Origin: Sulfuritalea sp. | GTDB lineage: Bacteria; Pseudomonadota; Gammaproteobacteria; Burkholderiales; Rhodocyclaceae | NCBI GenBank assembly: GCA_016712985.1 | Contig: JADJQA010000014.1 | Coordinates: 1 to 64,000, forward strand | Direction of reading: 5' to 3' | Length of the DNA stretch: 64,000 nt | Part shown: positions 9,300 through 19,539 of the stretch, in pieces | Numbering within the stretch: the stretch's first letter is position 1 | How the letters are laid out: the number at the start of each line of letters is the position of its first letter | The notes under the pieces: model-generated | What the model was told of the DNA's origin: nothing | What the model saw: the letters and a program-made list of their open reading frames with translations, nothing else | Databases searched by the model: none | Translations under genes and position numbers: made by a program

Positions 9300-12200
9300 T
9301 CAGGGGCCGACCAGCCGGCCTTCGTTGATTTCCCGCAGGACGGCAAGGATTCGCGTCTTGGTCCGATAGTCGCCGAAGGCGGCTTCGTCCTGCGCGCGGA
9401 CGATCGGGAAACTGTCGAGAATCCATGCGGCGTCGTCTTCCGACAAGCCATACAGGTGCATGAACAGGGCGTCCAGCACGACCATGCGGGCGCGGCGGTC
9501 CGCGTCGTCCCAGACGAAGGGCGCGCCCTCATAGCCCAGATCGCGGGCAAAGGGCGCGAGGTCGTGAGCCGTGTAGGAGAGATGAAGCACCTGGTCGCGG
9601 ATGAAGTCGGCGATCTTTGTCTTGCCGATGTTCGCCTCGAAACGCGCGGGGGCAATGACAGGGAGTTGTTCGAGGATGTACCAGTTTAGATGTGTCGTTT
9701 GCGTTTTTTGGCGTGCAATGAAATCAAACGCCAGCGCATTCAGATTGGCCAGCAGCAATGCGACATTCATGGCCGACAAACCGTCGAGCAATGGCAACGT
9801 ATTTCCCGCAGCCATGCTTGGCACGATTGCCGCAATCATTGTTCGAACATCTGTCGCGCGAGCAATGTCTCTGAATCCAGCGCCCACTGCCGCCGCTTAT
9901 CCGCCGGCAGTGACTCGGCATTTGCAATATTGCGGTTCCGGCGAAACCCCAGGATCGGCTTTCTGGCTCGAATTCAGTGTCGCTCCGAAAGCCGCAACAT
10001 GCAGATTGTCTTCATTCACGGTGACACTTGCGTGCCGATGATCGTACTGGTGAACCATCCTGCCCACATAAAGCGGCAAGGCCTGGGCGCCCTGCTTCTC
10101 GACCTCCGCCCGAGTCAGGAACAGATGCGAATCGTTAGTCATATGGAACATCGTCACATAGTTGATCGGCCACACCCGGTGTTCTTCGACGGCTTTCCGA
10201 TCCACCAGCACCGGATGCTCACGGTAAATTCGCATCGTGATTTCGGCGTCGCGGCGGTTGCGGAAGATCGGCGCGGCGCCGGTATTGGGGTTCACGCGCT
10301 TGAAGTCCTCGGCCGAGAGTTCCAGCACGCGTTCGGCATCGTCTGCTTCGGTGATGTCGTGCAAATAGAAGGCGCAGCGCGACGCCGCGAATCGACGCTG
10401 CTCGCCGCCGAAAATCAGAGTACAAAACTTGAAGCGCGAATCCACGTCGGGGAAATAGCTGCCGCCCGGATTCTGCCGGTTCTCGAAATCGAACAGCGCT
10501 CCCAGTCGCCCCGTGGCCGAGATGCCGCGAAAGAATTCCGCCGCGCCCTTGTCGGCGGCAATGCCGGACGGCGTCAGCAGGGCCACCAGTCCATCCGCCG
10601 CCGTCAGCGCCTGGGCGCGCTCGACGAACAGGCTGTAGAGATTTACGTCGCCGCCGCCGAGCAAGGGGTAGTCGCCGCTCTTGCCGAGCACACGGGCATT
10701 GGCCTCGGCGCGCTCGCAGGCCTTGGCATATTCGAGCCACAGCGGATCGGGGCCGTACTTCTTCGTTTCCAGCGCCTCGATCATGCGCTTGCGGTCGGCT
10801 GCGCGCGGCTGCGCGGCGATGCCGCGGTCGCGCTCGGCGAACCATTCGACTTCCTGCAGCTTGATGCGGTCCCACGGCGGGTTGCCCAGCACCAGGTCGA
10901 AACCGCTGCGCCCCGTCGGGTCGAACACTGTCGGGAAGGCGGTCCACCAATGCATGAAGGTTTCGCGCGCGGCAATCGCCCGCAACTCCGCGATGAGCTT
11001 TTCGCCGGGGGTCAGTTCCACCGGCTTTAGCTCGCGCCTGACCATCGAGTAGTCTTCCTCCTCGACCGGCTCGGCCGGGGCCAACAAGGCGACGAGGTTG
11101 CGGTCGGGCGAGAAAATTTCGCCCAGCGCGGCAACGGTTGCCTTGTCACCCAGTTTCTCCAGCTTGCGCAGGCTATTCACCGGCCAGCCGGGCAGCTTCC
11201 AGCGCAGCGCGCGCCAGAAATCCAGCAGCGCATGGATCGGCGCGACCTGCTGCGCGGCCTCGTCGGCCAAGTGTTTCGACAGCCGCGCCTCGGCGATATC
11301 GACATCGGTCAGATCGGCGACCTGGGCCAGGCTGTTGGCCGCGACTTCGATCCGCGTCAGTTCGCCGCGCTGGAACAGCATGCCCAGCGCTTCGATGCCG
11401 CGCACCACCTTGGGCAAGCGCTCGCCATGCAGCGAATCGCCGCACTTGATGTGGTGATCGAGAAAAGACAGCGGCGCGCCGACGGTGAAGGAATGCAGCC
11501 ACAGCGCCGTCTTCGCCAGTTCGACGGCCATCGGGTTCTTGTCCACGCCGAACACGCTCTTCTTCAGAATCATGCGCCGCACGACATGCCGGTCGTCGAG
11601 CTGGGCGTCGGTCACGGCCCAGCCATGCTCATTTGCAGCGCCCTTGATGCTGCGCCGTATGTGGGCGATGCGCGCCACCAACGGGCTTTGCCAGGGACGG
11701 CCCTGCTCGACCAGATGGGCGGCCCAGGGCTGCTCGCTGACCAGGTGTTCGGCGGTGTTGATCGACTCCAGCACGCGGTCGGCCAGATCGTCCACCAGCG
11801 CCACAAGAAAGTGGCCGCTGCCCATCGCCGGGTCGCAGATCTTGAGTTCGAGAATCGCGCTGGCCGGGTCGAGCTTGTCCAGCACGTCCCAGTCCCCTGG
11901 GTTGAGCGCGGACTTCTTCTTCCACTTGTCGACACGGCCGGCAAAGGCCTCGATGCGCTCCCGCGCCAGCAGGCCGACCGACTCGCGCAGGATCAGGCGC
12001 ACCAGGTCGTCGTGGGTGTAATAACTGCCGGACACCTTGCGCGCGAAGCTGGCCGGCCGGGCGAGGATGCGGTCGATTTCGGGCGTGTTCTCGAAGGTAT
12101 CCTTCGGCGCGACTTCGTGCGCCAGCGTGTACTCCAGCAGCTGCTCGTAGATGCCGCCCAGATGCGCCACCGACAGGTCGCGGTAATTGATCCAGCCGCC

Positions 12201-13499
12201 GCCGGCCCCCCGCCCCCCGGCCCCCGCCCCGAGGGTGGGGGTGACCGATCTGCGCCGCGACAGCGCATCGATGATCGGCGCCATGATCGCGTCGGGGACT
12301 TTCGAGCGCACCAGGAGCGGCGAACGCGCCCGGTCGAACAGGCCGCCGTTGTAGGCCGGAATGCCGATCGCATCCTCGCCTTCGTCGATGATGGAAAACA
12401 CGCCCAGCAGATCGCGGTAGAGACTATCGAGCTTGTTGGCCAGCGGATAGCCGGAATCGATATCGTCGCGCACTTGCTCGCGAAGGCGGCGCACGCTGTA
12501 GCGGTGATAGCGTTCGTCCTTCACCGGCAGCAGGCCGCGATCCTCGGCATAGAAGAGGAACAACAGCCGATACAGCAGGATCAGCGCGGCCTCGCGCAGC
12601 TCGTCGAGATAGTCGCGGGTGTATTGGAGCCGCGCCGCGCGCCCGACTCCCTTGACGATGCGGTGCGCTTGCAGGTCGCCCTTGGCGAGCGCCTGGCACA
12701 GCGCCGGGAAAATGTCGGCGAACACCCGCGCGCCAAGATCCTGCGCCACCTTTTCCTCATAAACCCGCGCCTCGTTTATGGCATAGGCATGAAAGCTGCG
12801 CCCCGACGTGTCCCACGATTGCGTGAGAAAGGCGGCGCGATGAAACATCAGGAAGAACAGGCGCAGCGCATGTTCCGGCGCTGGCGCGTCGAATTCCATT
12901 TGCAGGCCGGAAACGCCCAGCGCGGCGGCCACGTCGATCTCGAAGAACTCTTCGGCGCGCGAACGGGCGTCCTGCCAGTACAGCCGCCAGACCGCGCCGT
13001 TGGTCAGCACGCCCCACTTCACCGCGCGGTCGGCCACGACATCGACGCGCGACAGGTAGCGCAGCATCTGCGACGAGGGCGCGCCGGGGTCTTGAGGCTC
13101 GGCGGCATCGCCGCGATCCAGTGGACGCAACCAGCGCTTGGCTTCGAGGATCGCCAGGCCATGACGGTAACGCTTGTCGTCGCGCGCCTCGCCGAGCGCG
13201 GCCGCCTTGGCCGACGCATCGGGAAACAGCAATACATCGGGCACGTCCTCGCGCCGCTTGCCCGAAAGATTGACCTGCGGCAGGTAGTCGTCGCCCCAGC
13301 CCAGTTCGACCAGCACCTTCTCGATCACCAACTGCTCGGTCTGCGCCTCGTTGATGGTGGATTCGCTGCTCAAGAGCGCATGGATGGATGTCAGCGCCGC
13401 GCGGAAGGCATCGAATTGCGCATCGCTCAGCGCCTCATACGGCGGCGTTTCGCGGATGCCGCGATGGAGAAAATCCTGGCTGAAGAGCTGACCTTGCAT
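9300..13499 (-). CDS. type IIG (Eco57I-like) restriction-methyltransferase, about 1400 aa
   Basis: A single very large polypeptide. The start is the ATG at 13499 (MQGQLFSQDFLHRG). The N-terminal part has a PD-(D/E)XK-like nuclease pattern, PDVLLFPD then LAILEAKRW near residue 116. A helical linker follows, then the N6-adenine methylase with motif I DPAMGSGHFLVALVDDLADR (about 556) and catalytic motif IV NPPWD (about 871). The target-recognition region ends in GFRDIARATDVRTMIAAIVP and LNWYILEQLPVIAP. The frame breaks near 9925 and 9878, where PEPQYW-ANAESLPADK-ALGFRD is restored by two and one extra G. Such enzymes methylate one strand of an asymmetric site and cut nearby. No separate S or R gene is present. 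PglX of BREX is an alternative, but the nuclease motif and lack of brx neighbours argue against it. Confidence 0.82.
12206..12246. repeat. G/C homopolymer-rich in-frame insertion in the type IIG gene
   Basis: Runs of five or six C separated by one or two other bases encode a glycine-rich segment (TPTLGAGAGGRGAGG) between conserved parts of the protein. It looks like the short palindromic or purine-biased repeats seen elsewhere in this window. It is in frame here. Homopolymers of this kind can also slip, so it deserves raw-read inspection. Confidence 0.5.
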
Positions 13500-13728
13500 G
13501 AGGGATGCTTCGATTCTTGAAGCCGCGATGATAACGGCAAAGCCTGCCGGGTCGCGTTTGCGACCGCTCACTGAAGACTGCGTGCCACTGGTCCCGCGGT
13601 TCGGACTGAGGGTATTGGGGGGCATCCCTTGCCATCGGCAGAAACGCTGTGCTACCTTGCCACGGGCTTTTCCGGTGCACAAGGCACTCGGTATCCGGTG
13701 CCCGCAACGCGAGGACAAGGTGCGGCAG

Positions 13729-14199
13729 ATGATTCCACTCGATCCGCAGCAAGGCGCTGATCACCTGTTCGTTGCTCGGCGCAACAATTCTCTCTCCTCC
13801 ACGGACCGGAGGTGGATCTTCGCTTGCGTCTTCGCGTTTTCGATGACCATAGCGCTGGCCTTCGCGGCGTTCGGCGCCTGGCCCGTGATGCCTTTCACCG
13901 GCCTTGAAATGGCGGTGCTTTACGCGGCATTCCGCTACGTCGATCGGCACGCCGCCGACTATGAAATCATCGAGATCAGGGACGATTGCGTGCGCCTCGA
14001 AACTCGCGTGGGCAGTCAAGTGCAATCCATGGAATTCAACCGCCACTGGGCGCAGCTCGTGACGAAGGAAGGCGCCGGCGAGTCGCGACTGGCGCTCCGC
14101 TCCCATGGTCGTGAAATCGAATTTGGCCGCCACCTGACCAGCCAGGACCGCGAACGGGTCGCGCGCGCAATCCGTCGGCAACTGAGGAGGGCTTCGTGA
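13729..14199 (+). CDS. DUF2244 membrane protein
   Basis: 156 residues from the ATG at 13729, which has GGCAG just upstream; the frame is open further upstream without family character. Residues about 28-65 contain two hydrophobic segments (WIFACVFAFSMTIALAFAAF and MPFTGLEMAVLYAAFRY). A soluble beta-rich domain follows (DYEIIEIRDDCVRLETRVG, then ALRSHGREIEFGRHL). This is the layout of DUF2244 proteins, often found near cytochrome oxidase genes; the function is unknown. It is divergent from the type IIG gene and lies upstream of the kdp promoter region. Confidence 0.75.
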   Translation: MIPLDPQQGADHLFVARRNNSLSSTDRRWIFACVFAFSMTIALAFAAFGAWPVMPFTGLEMAVLYAAFRYVDRHAADYEIIEIRDDCVRLETRVGSQVQSMEFNRHWAQLVTKEGAGESRLALRSHGREIEFGRHLTSQDRERVARAIRRQLRRAS

Positions 14200-14324
14200 C
14201 GACAGCGATGTCGCCTTTGCGGCCCTCCACACGGCTTCCCCACGCGCAGGGGAGTGCCTTCGTAGCGGGCCGTCGATCCGCCCGTTCAAAGGCGTCTGGC
14301 GGTCCCAGGCCGCTGCGTCCACAT

Positions 14325-14341
14325 CTTTACGAAATCCTTAT
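14325..14341 (+). promoter_or_regulatory. candidate KdpE-binding repeat upstream of kdp
   Basis: CTTTAC at 14325-14330 and CCTTAT at 14336-14341 form an imperfect direct repeat with an 11-base period, about 80 bases before the first kdp reading frame. T-rich direct repeats of the TTTACA type are the known KdpE target in enterobacteria. A TTGTCA that could act as -35 lies at 14358-14363. A better version of the same repeat occurs at 26139-26187. Confidence 0.45.
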
Positions 14342-14420
14342 GGCGCCGCCGCAAGTCTTGTCAGCATCCTGAAATCCATCCGCCTAGCATTCACCGTGTA
14401 GCAACCCACGGAGAAACGCA

Positions 14421-14516
14421 ATGGATTTCATCTATCTCGCCGCAATGGCGATTTTTGCCGGTCTCGCCGCCGCCCTCGCCAAGGGCTGCGCGCGACTCGC
14501 GGGAGAGCGCTCATGA
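14421..14516 (+). CDS. 31-residue membrane peptide at the head of the kdp operon
   Basis: ATG at 14421 with CGGAG at 14409-14413, reading MDFIYLAAMAIFAGLAAALA then a short basic tail and TGA. One hydrophobic helix followed by positive residues suggests an inner-membrane peptide. Tiny ORFs of this type often precede kdpF in proteobacterial kdp operons but are usually not annotated. Its role is unknown; it may assist the Kdp complex or set translation of the leader. The TGA lies inside a repeat shared with the corA-kdpD junction. Confidence 0.6.
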   Translation: MDFIYLAAMAIFAGLAAALAKGCARLAGERS

Positions 14517-14590
14517 GCGCAGCCCGCCGAGCCGCCTCAAGGGCGGCGCAAGCCACCTCGTGGAGCCGCGCAGCGGCGAACCACCGTCAC
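14514..14590 (+). repeat. gene-end repeat, copy 1
   Basis: Begins at the TGA of the small kdp peptide and contains TGAGCGC, GCCCG, CAAGGGCGGCGCA, GCCAC, TGGAGCCGC and GGCGAACCA in order. The same order occurs at 20699-20766, at the stop codon of corA. The repeat thus seems to attach to the stop codon of genes in this locus. Confidence 0.6.
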
Positions 14591-14607
14591 CCCCTCTCTT
14601 GGAGAGG

Positions 14608-14805
14608 GCTACCGTATGCACACATCTCAACGGCACCGTCTCCCCGGCGAAAGCCGGGGTCCAGAAGGGCTGAGGCGATGGACTTTTGGGACGGTCTTCG
14701 GCAAGAAAAGCCAAGACATACAGGGTAAATCGATATTTTGCGGTCCCCGTCCACTGGATTCCGGCCTGCGCCGGAATGACGGGAGAGATGTGTGCATACG
14801 CTAGC
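14608..14805. repeat. 198-base MITE-like inverted-repeat element
   Basis: The ends are 21-base inverted repeats with one mismatch: GCTACCGTATGCACACATCT at 14608 and the complement ending GCATACGCTAGC at 14805. Inside each end lies a palindrome of the common type: CCCCGGCGAAAGCCGGGG on the left and TTCCGGCCTGCGCCGGAA on the right. Left and right halves are imperfect complements over about 55 bases. It has no coding capacity and separates the small kdp peptide from kdpF. Confidence 0.65.
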
Positions 14806-14832
14806 TTGGAGAGGGGGATGGGGGGTGTGCAC

Positions 14833-14925
14833 ATGAATTGGCTCACCCTCGTTGCAGGCCTCGCCGCCGCCGGCCTCTTTATCTACCTCATTGCGGCGCT
14901 GCTCAACCCGGAGAACTTCTCGTGA
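14833..14925 (+). CDS. kdpF: KdpF, small subunit of the potassium-transporting ATPase
   Basis: 30 residues, MNWLTLVAGLAAAGLFIYLI followed by AALLNPENFS, matching KdpF, the single-helix peptide that stabilises KdpABC in the inner membrane. E. coli KdpF has 29 residues and also ends with a PE/F motif. The ATG at 14833 follows GGGGGATGGGGGG. The TGA overlaps the GTG start of kdpA by four bases, so the two are translationally coupled. Confidence 0.9.
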   Translation: MNWLTLVAGLAAAGLFIYLIAALLNPENFS

Positions 14926-16636
14926 CCAACCACGCCTGGCTACTGCTCGGCCTCTACATGGCCATCCTGCTGCTGCTCGTCAAGCCGCTGGGCCTCTACA
15001 TCACCCATGTGATGGAAGGCCGCCTGGGTTTTGCCGTCCGCATCGAAACCCTCGTCTGCCGCCTCTGTGGCATCCGGCCCCACGAAAACATGGGCTGGTT
15101 GAAATACGCGCTGGCCGTGCTGCTCTTCAACGTCCTCGGCCTGTTCGTCGTGTATGCGCTGCAACGCCTGCAACTCTGGCTGCCGCTCAATCCGCAGGCC
15201 ATGGCCAACGTCAGCCCGGATTCGGCGTTCAACACCGCGGTGAGTTTCGTCACCAATACCAACTGGCAGGGCTATGGCGGCGAATCGACGATGGGTTACC
15301 TGACCCAGATGCTCGGCCTCACGGTGCAGAACTTCCTCTCCGCCGGCACCGGCATCGTCGTCGTCATCGCGCTGATACGCGGTTTCGCGCGCCATTCCGC
15401 GGCCGGCATCGGCAATGCGTGGCTGGACCTGTTCCGCGCCACGACCTGGATACTGCTGCCGCTTTCGCTGGTCTTCGCACTGTTCCTGGGCAGCCAGGGC
15501 GTAATCCAGAACTTCGACGACTACCGGGAGGTGACGACGCTGGAAGTCACAAGGTACGGATGGGTCCGGTGGCTTCGCAGCTCGCGATCAAGATGCTCGG
15601 CACCAACGGCGGCGGCTTCTTCAATGCCAATTCAGCCCATCCCTACGAGAACCCGACACCGCTGACGAACTTCTTCCAGATGTTGTCGATCTTCCTGATC
15701 CCCGGCGCGCTCTGCGTCGTCTTCGGCCGCATGGTCGGCGACATGCGCCAGGGCTGGACGGTGTTGGCCGCGATGAGCGTGCTTTTCGTCGTTTTCGCCG
15801 TCGGCGCGATGGTCTGGGAACAGCAGGGTAATCCGCTGCTGGCCGGGGTGTCCACAACCGTCGGCGACGGCGGCGCGGCAACCACGGCCTTGAGCGACGG
15901 CAACATGGAAGGCAAGGAGGCCCGCTTCGGCATCGCCGAATCGGCCCTGTTCGCCACCATCACCACGGCGGCCTCCTGCGGTGCGGTGAATTCGATGCAC
16001 GACTCCTTTACGCCGCTGGGCGGCCTGGTGCCGCTGGTCATGATTCAACTCGGCGAAGTGGTGTTCGGCGGCGTCGGCTCGGGCCTCTACGGCATGCTGG
16101 TGTTCGCGGTGATGGCCGTCTTCATCGCCGGCCTGATGATCGGCCGCACGCCGGAGTATCTGGGCAAGAAGATCGAGGCCCACGAGATGAAGATGACATC
16201 GATAGCCATCCTCGTCACGCCGCTGCTGGTCCTGCTGGGCACCGCCATCGCGGTGATGAGCGAGGCCGGTCGCGCCGGCATCGCCAATCCCGGCGCGCAT
16301 GGGTTCTCGGAAATCCTCTATGCGCTGAGCTCGGCCGCCAACAACAACGGCAGCGCCTTCGCCGGGCTGTCGGCCAATACGCCCTTCTACAACGGGCTGC
16401 TCGCAGTGGCGATGTGGTTCGGCCGCTTCGGCGTGATCGTCCCGGTGCTGGCCATGGCCGGATCGCTGGCGGCGAAGAAGCGCATTCCCGTTTCGGCCGG
16501 CACGCTGCCGACCCACGGCCCGCTGTTCGTCACGCTGCTGATCGGTGTGGTGTTGCTGGTCGGCCTGCTGAACTACGTGCCCGCGCTGGCGCTCGGACCG
16601 GTGGTCGAGCATCTGACGCTGTGGCCTGTCCGCTGA
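14922..16636 (+). CDS. kdpA: KdpA, potassium-selective subunit, one frameshift
   Basis: The start is GTG at 14922, overlapping kdpF. The corrected length is 571 residues (E. coli 557). The first part has SAFNTAVSFVTNTNWQGYGG, the first selectivity-filter loop. The second part, in another frame, has MGPVASQLAIKMLGTNGGGF and later NNNGSAFAGLSANTPFYNG, further filter loops. The frames meet near 15546, where GAAGTCAC should read GAAGGTCAC. The protein forms the K+ channel-like subunit of the high-affinity K+ uptake pump in the inner membrane, related to Trk/Ktr channels. All four filter regions appear intact. Confidence 0.92.
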
Positions 16637-16652
16637 TTTACCGGAGAATTCA

Positions 16653-18763
16653 ATGACACGCAAAACCTTTTCCCTGTTCGATCCGGCGCTGCTCAAGCCG
16701 GCCATCGTCGACGCCTTCCGCAAACTGGACCCGCGCGTGCAATGGCGCAATCCGGTGATGTTCGTGGTCTATGTCGGCTCCATCCTGACCACGCTGCTGT
16801 GGCTCGATGCGCTTGGCGCCATGGGCGGCAAGGGCGCCGCGCCGATTGTGGAAAATGCGGGCTTCGTGCTCGCCGTCGCCATCTGGCTGTGGTTCACCGT
16901 GCTCTTCGCCAACTTCGCCGAAGCCATGGCCGAAGGCCGCAGCAAGGCGCAGGCAGCCAGCCTGCGCGGGATCAAAAAGAAACCTGGGCGAAGAAACTGC
17001 ACGAGCCGCATTTCGGCGCCGAATGGCGCCTGGTGCCGGGCGACGACCTGCGCATCGGCGACGTGATCATGGTCGACTCGAACGATTTTTCCGGTTCGGT
17101 GATCCCCGCCGACGGCGAAGTCATCGAAGGCGTCGCCTCGGTGGACGAATCGGCCATCACCGGCGAATCGGCGCCGGTGATCCGCGAATCCGGCGGCGAC
17201 TTCTCGGCCGTGACCGGCGGCACGCGGGTGCTTTCCGACTGGCTGGTGGTGCGCGTCACCGTCAATCCGGGCGAGACCTTCGTGGACCGCATGATCGCCA
17301 TGGTCGAGAGCGCAAAACGGCAGAAAACGCCGAACGAGATCGCGCTGGCCATCCTGCTCGCCGCGCTGACCATCGTCTTCCTCGGCGTCACGGTGACCCT
17401 GCTGCCTTTCTCGCAATTCGGGGTGACAGTGGCCGGATCGGGCTCACCGGTCAGCATCACCGTGCTGATCGCGCTGCTGGTCTGCCTGATCCCGACCACC
17501 ATCGCCGGCCTTCTTTCCGCCGTCGGCGTGGCGGGCATGAGCCGCATGATGCAGGCCAACGTCATCGCCACCTCGGGCCGTGCGGTCGAAGCCGCCGGGG
17601 ATGTGGACGTGCTGCTGCTGGACAAGACCGGCACCATCACGCTGGGCAACCGCCAGGCCGCCGCCTTCCTTCCCGCCGACGGCGTTACCGAAGAGCAACT
17701 GGCCGACGCCGCGCAACTGGCCTCGCTGGCCGACGAAACGCCGGAGGGCCGCAGCATCGTCGTCCTCGCCAAGCAGCGCTTCAACCTGCGCGAGCGCGAT
17801 TTGCATGCCCTGGACGCCCACTTCCTGCATTTCACGGCGCAGACCCGGATGAGCGGCGTGAACGTGCATGGCCGCGAGATCCGCAAGGGCGCCACCGATG
17901 CCATCCGCAAGCATGTCGAAGCCCTGCGTGGCGTGATGCCGAATTCGGTGCTGGGCACGGTGGAGGAAGTCGCCCGGCGCGGCAGCACGCCGCTGGTGGT
18001 GGCGGACACACTCGACGGAAAGCCGCGGGTGCTCGGCGTCGTCGAACTCAAGGACGTGGTCAAGGGCGGCATCAAGGAACGCTTCGCGGAGCTGCGCCGC
18101 ATGGGCATCAAGACCGTGATGATCACCGGCGACAACCGCCTGACCGCCGCCGCGATCGCCGCCGAGGCCGGCGTCGACGACTTCCTCGCGGAAGCCACGC
18201 CGGAAGCCAAGCTGGCCCTGATCCGCCAGTACCAGGCCGAAGGCCGCCTGGTGGCGATGACCGGCGACGGCACCAACGACGCCCCGGCGCTGGCCCAGGC
18301 CGATGTCGCCGTGGCCATGAACACCGGCACCCAGGCCGCCAAGGAAGCCGGCAACATGGTCGACCTCGACTCCAACCCGACCAAGCTGATCGAAGTGGTC
18401 GAGACCGGCAAGCAGATGCTGATGACCCGCGGCGCGCTGACCACCTTCAGCGTCGCCAACGATGTCGCCAAGTATTTCGCGATCATTCCGGCGGCTTTCG
18501 TCACCACCTATCCGGCGCTCGCGGCGCTCAATGTGATGGGGCTGGCGAGTCCGTCCTCGGCCATTCTTTCGGCCGTGATCTTCAATGCCCTGATCATCAT
18601 CGCGCTGGTGCCGCTGGCGCTCAAGGGCGTCCGTTACCGCCCCGCCGGCGCCGCATCGCTGCTGCGCCGCAATCTTGCCATCTATGGGCTGGGCGGCCTG
18701 ATTGCGCCCTTCGTCGGCATCAAGCTGATCGACATGGCCATCGCCGCCGCCGGCATGGCCTGA
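16653..18763 (+). CDS. kdpB: KdpB, P-type ATPase subunit, one frameshift
   Basis: ATG at 16653 with CCGGAGAA upstream, 16 bases after kdpA. The corrected length is 703 residues (E. coli 682). Visible features are the actuator TGES loop (SAITGESAPVIRESGG), the phosphorylated aspartate in LLLDKTGTITLGN (about residue 324), nucleotide-binding HFTAQTRMSGV and KGA, and hinge MTGDGTNDAPALAQADVAVA. The frame breaks near 16975: an A6 run reads A5 and turns GIKKETWAKKL into another frame. The subunit hydrolyses ATP to drive K+ uptake through KdpA. The extra length is mostly at the N-terminus and the actuator domain. Confidence 0.93.
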
Positions 18764-18802
18764 AAGTCGTTGCGAAAGGAGCAACCTCTGATGCGGAGAC
18801 TC

Positions 18803-18869
18803 GTCATGCCCGCGAACGCGGGCATCCAGTTCATCGTTCTTCTGGGTTCCCGCCTTCGCGGGAACGACG
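18803..18869. repeat. paired palindromic repeat between kdpB and kdpC
   Basis: Two perfect hairpins in mirror order: ATGCCCGCG-AA-CGCGGGCAT at 18806-18825 and GTTCCCGC-CTTC-GCGGGAAC at 18846-18865, flanked by CATCCAG and CTGGG. This is the widespread proteobacterial type of small dispersed palindrome. It makes the kdpB-kdpC gap about 170 bases, whereas the genes are normally adjacent. Confidence 0.7.
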
Positions 18870-18932
18870 AATGCAAGGCTCTGCGATGGTTCGCAAATTT
18901 GTTTCACGTTCCACCACGTTAAGGAGATGTTC

Positions 18933-19508
18933 GTGAATACGCTACTTCGTCCCGCTGTTTCGCTGTTCGTCCTGCTGTCCGTCATCACCGGCCTGCTCTA
19001 TCCGGCCGCGGTGACCGGGGTCGCACAACTGGCTTTCCCCGCCGCCGCCAGGGGCAGTCTGATCCTCAAGGACGGCAAACCCGTTGGCTCCGAGCTGATC
19101 GGCCAGAACTTCACCGAGCCGAAGTATTTCTGGGGCCGCCCGTCGGCCACCTCGCCGCAGCCCTACAACGCCCGCGCCTCGTCGGGCTCAAATCAGGGAC
19201 CGCTCAATCCGGCGCTGGCCGATGCCGTCAAAGGCCGCGTCGAGGCCCTGCGCGCCGCCGATCCCGGCAATGGGCGGCCCGTACCGATTGACCTCGTAAC
19301 AGCCTCGGCCAGCGGCCTGGACCCGCACATCAGCCCGGCCGCGGCCGACTACCAGGCCGAGCGCGTGGCGCGTGCGCGCAAGTTCGATGCGTCGCGCGTA
19401 CGCCAGCTCGTTGCCCAACACACCGAAGGCCGCGACCTCGGTATCTTCGGCGAGCCGCGCGTGAATGTCCTCAAGCTCAACCTCGCCCTCGACGCGCAAG
19501 CGCGCTGA
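18933..19508 (+). CDS. kdpC: KdpC, stabilising subunit of the Kdp ATPase
   Basis: 191 residues from a GTG at 18933. The ATG six bases earlier lies inside the Shine-Dalgarno sequence AAGGAG (18921-18926), so the GTG at six-base spacing is preferred. One N-terminal membrane helix (PAVSLFVLLSVITGLLYPAA) precedes the periplasmic domain with GSELIGQNFTEPKYFWGRPS, ASSGSNQGPLNPAL and TASASGLDPHISPAAADYQ, all KdpC signatures. The protein assists ATP and K+ binding in the KdpFABC complex. The frame is intact. Confidence 0.93.
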   Translation: MNTLLRPAVSLFVLLSVITGLLYPAAVTGVAQLAFPAAARGSLILKDGKPVGSELIGQNFTEPKYFWGRPSATSPQPYNARASSGSNQGPLNPALADAVKGRVEALRAADPGNGRPVPIDLVTASASGLDPHISPAAADYQAERVARARKFDASRVRQLVAQHTEGRDLGIFGEPRVNVLKLNLALDAQAR

Positions 19509-19539
19509 GCGGGCACAACACCACTCATCGGAGTTCCTC

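Noticed and set aside
9300..13499. BREX system based on a PglX-like methylase
   Set aside because: No brxA, brxB, brxC, pglZ or brxL nearby, and an N-terminal nuclease motif is present, so type IIG is preferred.
11232..13520. 762-codon open frame opposite the type IIG gene
   Set aside because: Only an antisense shadow of a GC-rich gene; the minus-strand frame carries the methylase motifs.
14608..14805. CRISPR-like array or small RNA gene
   Set aside because: Only inverted, not regularly spaced direct repeats, and no promoter or cas gene. No CRISPR array is seen anywhere in the window.
16653..18763. kdpA, kdpB, kdpD and kdpE as true pseudogenes
   Set aside because: Each has only one missing base, in or next to a short homopolymer, while kdpF and kdpC are intact and all catalytic motifs are preserved. 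Consensus error is more likely.
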